From the NCBI GenBank assembly GCA_025890175.1, contig JANPYM010000016.1, forward strand, positions 124,001 through 188,000: 64,000 nt of DNA, in the 5' to 3' direction. Below are positions 59,983-64,000 of this stretch, piece after piece (the stretch's first letter is position 1; every line of letters starts with the position of its first letter). The notes under the pieces were generated by a model. It worked only from the letters and a program-made list of their open reading frames with translations. It did not search any database and had not been told where the DNA came from. A program made the position numbers and the translations under genes. The DNA comes from Ciborinia camelliae (lineage: Eukaryota; Ascomycota; Leotiomycetes; Helotiales; Sclerotiniaceae).

Positions 59983-61209
59983 ATGTCCGCCCCTACCCCC
60001 GAAATTCTTCGATTCACAACCCATAAGTCTCTAAGTCACCGGCTTGTTCTCTCTGCTCTCACAGGACGTCCAATTCATATCTCCCAAATTCGAAGCTCCT
60101 CACCTACCAATCCGGGTCTTGCACCTCACGAAGTATCCTTCTTGCGACTTATCGAATCTATCAGCAATGGATCCTCTGTACAGATATCCTATACCGGTAC
60201 AACATTAGTATACAATCCAGGTGTCATAGCAGGATCAATTGATGGATTGGGAGCAGATGTGGATGGAGTGATAAAATGTCATTTGCCGGCGAATAATACT
60301 CGGGGCGTTAGTTATTTCTTACTGCCCTTATGTATGCTCGCGCCCTTTGCGAAGAAGGCTGTCAATGTCAGGTTTGAGGGAGAAGGGGTTATTACCAGTT
60401 CGACGGAAGCAGGAGATATCTCAGTGGACAGTGTCAGAACGGCCATCCTACCACTTTACGAACCATTCGGCATCATGGCCAGCAAATTGGAAATCAGAGT
60501 CCTGCAGAGAAGTTGTCCGGGAGCGGGAGGCAAAGGTGGTGGAGGTATAGTAGAGCTACGATTTGGGAGTCAGATCAAGGCGCTACCGAAGACGCTACAT
60601 TTGAATAGAAACCCGGGGAGGGTGAGGAGGATAAGAGGAGTGGCATATGCGACTGGTGTGAGCAATAGTCATAACGCGCGGATGATACATGAGGCTAGGG
60701 GAATTCTGAATCCATTTGTGGGCGATATCCACATTGCGACACAGTATGATCAAGCGCCACTGGTATCAGCGAAGGACAAGACGAATCCGAGCGCTAAAAA
60801 GAGGACGGGAGTGGGATTTGGATTGGCGTTGATTGCGGAGACCACCTCGGCGGGTGTAATATATTCAGCAGATGTGGTGTCTCCAAGCGCGGGAGGTGTT
60901 GCCCCCGAGGATATTGGAAAGCAGTGTGCATATCAATTGCTGGAAATTATATCACAAGGAGGGTGTGTGACGAAGGCTGGAGCACCCACGGTGCTAACTA
61001 TGATGGCAATGGGCTCAGAGGATATTGGTAGATTAAGATTGGGACGAGAAGTAATAGCCACAGAGGATTTAATAGTGTTAGGACGAGACCTAAAAAAATT
61101 CGGAGCAAGTAGTTGGGGTTTACGAGATGTAGAGGAAGACGAAAGCGAGGATATTATAGTAAGCGTCAAGGGCACTGGAGTGGGAAATGTTGGCAGAGGC
61201 ATACAGTAG
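59983..61209 (+). CDS. RCL1: RNA 3'-terminal phosphate cyclase-like protein, 18S rRNA processing
   Basis: This nucleolar protein, related to RNA 3'-phosphate cyclase, acts with Bms1 in the small-subunit processome at the A2/A0-A1 steps of 18S rRNA maturation. It is a single exon of 408 residues. The N-terminus EILRFTTHKSLSHRLVLSAL, TGRPIHISQIR, and APHEVSFLRLIESISNGS match the family, as do GVIAGSIDGLGADVD, YFLLPLCMLAPFAKK, RNPGRVRRIRGVAYATGVSN, SPSAGGVAPEDIG and the C-terminal GRDLKKFGASSWGLRDVEED. Rcl1 proteins lack cyclase activity, which I accept from family knowledge. The gene ends only 117 bp from the convergent DUF1746 gene, so 3' transcripts probably overlap. Confidence 0.95.
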   Translation: MSAPTPEILRFTTHKSLSHRLVLSALTGRPIHISQIRSSSPTNPGLAPHEVSFLRLIESISNGSSVQISYTGTTLVYNPGVIAGSIDGLGADVDGVIKCHLPANNTRGVSYFLLPLCMLAPFAKKAVNVRFEGEGVITSSTEAGDISVDSVRTAILPLYEPFGIMASKLEIRVLQRSCPGAGGKGGGGIVELRFGSQIKALPKTLHLNRNPGRVRRIRGVAYATGVSNSHNARMIHEARGILNPFVGDIHIATQYDQAPLVSAKDKTNPSAKKRTGVGFGLALIAETTSAGVIYSADVVSPSAGGVAPEDIGKQCAYQLLEIISQGGCVTKAGAPTVLTMMAMGSEDIGRLRLGREVIATEDLIVLGRDLKKFGASSWGLRDVEEDESEDIIVSVKGTGVGNVGRGIQ

Positions 61210-61326
61210 CATAATAAAGCCAATCTTACCTGTTCACTTATATTGAATGGCACGCCATATTATGTGCAAGCTATATCCATTTCTTAACACTATGTGCGGA
61301 ATGTTTGTTTGAGCCTCTCAAGTGTC

Positions 61327-62379
61327 TTATTCCATGCTACGCTGAAACCTACGAGCTATAGCGTTTAGCCTCGGATTCCTTGCAGTAAGCTCGGCGACAT
61401 CAGCAGACAAAGTGTGTGCTCGTAAAGACCCAGTAGCGGTCCCTGAAACTGTTAACTGACTTCGAAGGGTATCAAAAACACTGAACTCTCCTATAACGGC
61501 TGTCCCCGACCAAAAAATATCCAACGGCGAATCATCCGACTCTGTATTTACCGGCTCAGCTAGCAGCTCTTCTCGTTCATCGTCCTCTTCCGCTTCCGTG
61601 TTGTTATGTGGATGAGAGACAGCTCCTGCGGAATCCAACGGCTGCATTTGAATGCCCTCCAAGCCATGGACAACGGGATCCCGGAATACTCCTCGTTCCT
61701 CGGCATCATGATCTTGTGTAGAAGGTTGTATCTGCGCATCGGTGGTCTTCTGTCCATAGACCGTCAGGAACTTGTCAAGCCTCTCTCTGTCCAGGTGAAT
61801 TGTGAATAATATGGATTGCAAAATCAATACAAGCAAATCCAAAACTACGAGTTTCAGTTTCGATGAAGGGCCTTTCTGGCCAATAAGATCGATAATGATT
61901 CCTCCATGGAGATATCCCCTCATCTCCTCGCCAGATCTCGATGGCGCCAAGAAAAGGTGTAGAAATATACAAAGAATATTCGTGCCCAGCAACATTATGA
62001 CCAAAGAGGACGTTTGGGGAGGTTTTCTAACGTTCTTCGGCTTCGGTGTAAGAATAACAAATTGGGTGAGGGCACGCATGCATAGTTGGAAGAATGAGCA
62101 GCTTCAGGGCGGTTAGCTCAAGTAAAATCGGAGCAACGGGGGGTCAGCTTCATACTCCATGTAATATAAGACGCAGAGTTGAGAATAAACTGCAAAGTCG
62201 AGATTCGTCATCAGCGAGGTTGCCAACTCGTATTTCTTTCTCATTTGATCGTACGCTCTTTTTTGGGCTGGGGTTCTGGAATGAGGTCGACGTCGCCTGC
62301 TCGAGCTCCCACTGCTGCCATTGGGAGGGGTTGCCGTTGGGCCCGATACTGCTGTAGAATCATTGTTCATTGCTTTCAA
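61327..62379 (-). CDS. DUF1746 membrane protein, probable Dsc4-like subunit, two exons
   Basis: This is a 332-residue membrane protein with exons 62379-62156 and 62101-61327. The 54-bp intron joins YYME/D to CSFFQLCMRALTQF. The N-terminal region is basic (SSRRRRPHSRTPAQKRAYDQ). Hydrophobic helices cover YELATSLMTNLDFAVYSQLC, SSLVIMLLGTNILCIFLHLF and LKLVVLDLLVLILQSILF. The remaining half is acidic and polar, with a conserved-looking C-terminus (DIFWSGTAVIGEFSVFDTLR, LTARNPRLNAIARRFQ). The order and spacing match the fungal DUF1746 family, which includes S. pombe Dsc4 of the Golgi DSC E3 ligase acting on SREBP; that link is recalled, not tested. The intron is required, because without it the N-terminus is cut at a stop. 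Confidence 0.78.
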
Positions 62380-62799
62380 GGAGTCATTGGTGATGTATGG
62401 TATTTTGGTGTGGAAGTTTGAAAGTTCACATCTTTCGAGGGTGAATAAGAGAGGGCAAGTGAGACTTGCAACTCTAATAATTCACTGGGTGATCATCAAG
62501 AGATTTGGAAGCTCCTGATGCGCAACAGGACGCAATAGGCGACAGGATAGATTAGGCATTATTGCAGGGCTCTGTCTGGGCTTTGATTACATAAGCACTA
62601 TTGAGAGAGCAACCGTTCGAATGTTTGAGAATATTTGAATCTTTCAAACTCTCTCAACTATTCGAAAGGGATGAGTTTCAAAATAACCCGTTATATCAGA
62701 TCTACAATTCAAACCCTAGTGCAGGACGATAATTCTCATAAGGTAGATTCATATCTCAGTCTTTGTCTTTTTATGCCGCGTTGCCAATTCGCTTTTGTT
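62380..62799. other. Intergenic region between DUF1746 and 2EXR genes
   Basis: About 420 bp holding the promoter of the DUF1746 gene and the 3' flank of the 2EXR gene. Nothing else is seen. Confidence 0.5.
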
Positions 62800-63594
62800 C
62801 TATGTTCCCAACACCAGGCGTAGGAACTGCGAATTATAATGAAACACTTCAGGATCAATATCATTTCTGGCTGTTACCCTGACCAGCGTGGCCATTTGAT
62901 CTTGCCAATTTGGGTCCGATCTAGACATCGCTCTATCATTCCACCTGCCGAACCACCAATGTTTAGAACACTGTCCTGTCTCTTTTGCTAGACAAACTAG
63001 CTTTGGCCAATGTGTAGGCCAACCATGTCCAATTTCATCCACCTTATCGAAACACATTTGCGCAAACATGTATCCATACCTCCTCATGCCGACTATATCA
63101 TCATGATGACACGCGACGACTAATTCTTCTAACCCTTCGAATCTTTTGAACTCGCGTAGATTATCAAACACGTGCGGGATCAGGTAGTGCTCGTGTATGA
63201 GAATCTTTTTTATCCTCCTGCATTCTTCATCGGTAATCTTTCCACCAAGACGGCCGGGTATACCCCCCATTGATGGCCAGTTGAAGCACAAGAAGTCTTG
63301 ATTATAATTGATGGAGGTGTGAGAGAAGGTGGGAGATGAGAAGGTCCAATACGCAAGTGCTATTGAACGAGACTCGCTTGAGATATGAAGCGTAGGGGGA
63401 GGCTTTCGATCAGAAATAAAACGATTTTCTGACGAGGACCAAGATAGACCAACATATGGTGAGGTGAGTAAGATGGCGTAGTTCCAGATTTGAAGACGGA
63501 GCTCAGTAGGTAGCTTTGTGAACAAGTGAAAAGAAGTGAGAAGGTTATTTGAAGAGGGTTCTATATCGGTGCAGCAAGTCATTCCTAAACACAT
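62800..63594 (-). CDS. 2EXR-domain protein (F-box-like fungal family), single exon
   Basis: This is a 264-residue protein of the fungal 2EXR family, named for paired ExR motifs and often annotated as F-box-like. The domain begins at FHLFTKLPTELRLQIWNYAI (about residue 22), with the KLPTELRLQIW core. It continues with RKPPPTLHISSESRSIALA, where ESR is the second motif. Later blocks include YNQDFLCFNWPS, KKILIHEHYLIPHVFDNLRE and LEELVVACHHDD, which resemble the remainder of many such proteins. No signal peptide or membrane segment is present. The gene family is large and lineage-expanded in Leotiomycetes, so no specific function is assigned. The start has a Cys-rich N-terminus (MCLGMTCCTDIE), and an internal start is possible. 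Confidence 0.78.
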   Translation of the reverse strand: MCLGMTCCTDIEPSSNNLLTSFHLFTKLPTELRLQIWNYAILLTSPYVGLSWSSSENRFISDRKPPPTLHISSESRSIALAYWTFSSPTFSHTSINYNQDFLCFNWPSMGGIPGRLGGKITDEECRRIKKILIHEHYLIPHVFDNLREFKRFEGLEELVVACHHDDIVGMRRYGYMFAQMCFDKVDEIGHGWPTHWPKLVCLAKETGQCSKHWWFGRWNDRAMSRSDPNWQDQMATLVRVTARNDIDPEVFHYNSQFLRLVLGT

Positions 63595-64000
63595 CTTGAT
63601 TCAAGACTATCGATTAAAGGGTTAAGAACTGCTAACAAGATACTGTCGAATAGTTCAGAGATCTCCCGTGGCTATTGGTGACACTTGTGGCTACCATCTC
63701 TCGATATTTGGCTCAGTATCAAAACAATGGTAAATAGTATTGTTGAATTACTAGATGTAACAATATATAGCAAGAGAAGAAAAGTACAGCTAGGTATAAG
63801 AGGAGGAATATAATCGGACAATAGCTTACAGCCGTTGGTGAGGGATGACAAAATCGTTGTACGTGGTTGTGCTGTGCTGTGCTGTACTCATGTATTTTGC
63901 TATAAATACCTACTACTGAATCGTCTATTCCGATACGAGATGATGTGATTCATGTGAAGAAACATTTTTTGGTAAAATTAAAGCCCACGCACTCCCAATC
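63595..64000. other. Terminal flank without recognised gene
   Basis: The last 400 bp hold the probable promoter of the 2EXR gene and a short GTGCTGTGCT repeat near 63868. No gene is supported. Confidence 0.5.

Overview
The window is nuclear DNA of a filamentous ascomycete. The protein-coding genes are conserved fungal housekeeping genes with short (about 50-65 bp) GT-AG introns. Intergenic DNA is long and full of TACCTAGGTA-type motifs. One 9 kb block is extremely AT-rich and looks degraded by repeat-induced point mutation (RIP). The overall style suggests a Leotiomycete of the Botrytis/Sclerotinia group, but that is an inference from gene content and base composition and was not tested.

Left part (1-24 kb): a six-exon 20S proteasome beta-1 gene (PRE3) and a PHO80/PREG-type cyclin on the plus strand, then about 6.9 kb with microsatellites but no recognisable gene. 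On the minus strand follow a five-exon secreted carboxylesterase, a BTB/POZ protein with a cysteine cluster that only appears after splicing, a decayed class II aldolase/adducin pseudogene, and a GPI-anchored Kre9/Knh1-like wall protein with a 111-bp internal duplication.

Middle (24.2-33.4 kb): two related non-coding transposable elements, 24227-27025 and 27802-33411. Each has terminal inverted repeats of about 200 bp beginning CACCCATCTCGC and each is flanked by its own target-site duplication (TGATTCGA and TCAAGATA, readable as 8 or 9 bp). Both carry tandem 283/284-bp units. The larger one also holds 18-bp satellites, an inverted pair of 36-bp repeat arms, telomere-like TTAGGG/CCCTAA tracts and a heptamer array of about 105 copies. 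The terminal repeats contain CCCTAATTAGGG, two fungal telomere hexamers head to head.

Right part (38-64 kb), gene-dense: a small secreted GPI-type protein, protein phosphatase methylesterase PPE1, a DUF2434-like membrane protein with a hydrolase-like domain, replication factor C subunit 2, an unrecognised coiled-coil protein, the spliceosomal helicase BRR2, a PWWP protein with a TFIIS-N/LEDGF-like domain, the 18S rRNA processing factor RCL1, a DUF1746/Dsc4-like membrane protein and a 2EXR-domain protein. Most serve core processes: DNA replication, splicing, ribosome biogenesis, protein turnover and PP2A regulation. They are not a pathway cluster. Exon boundaries were placed by reading frame, splice consensus and family similarity, without transcript data.
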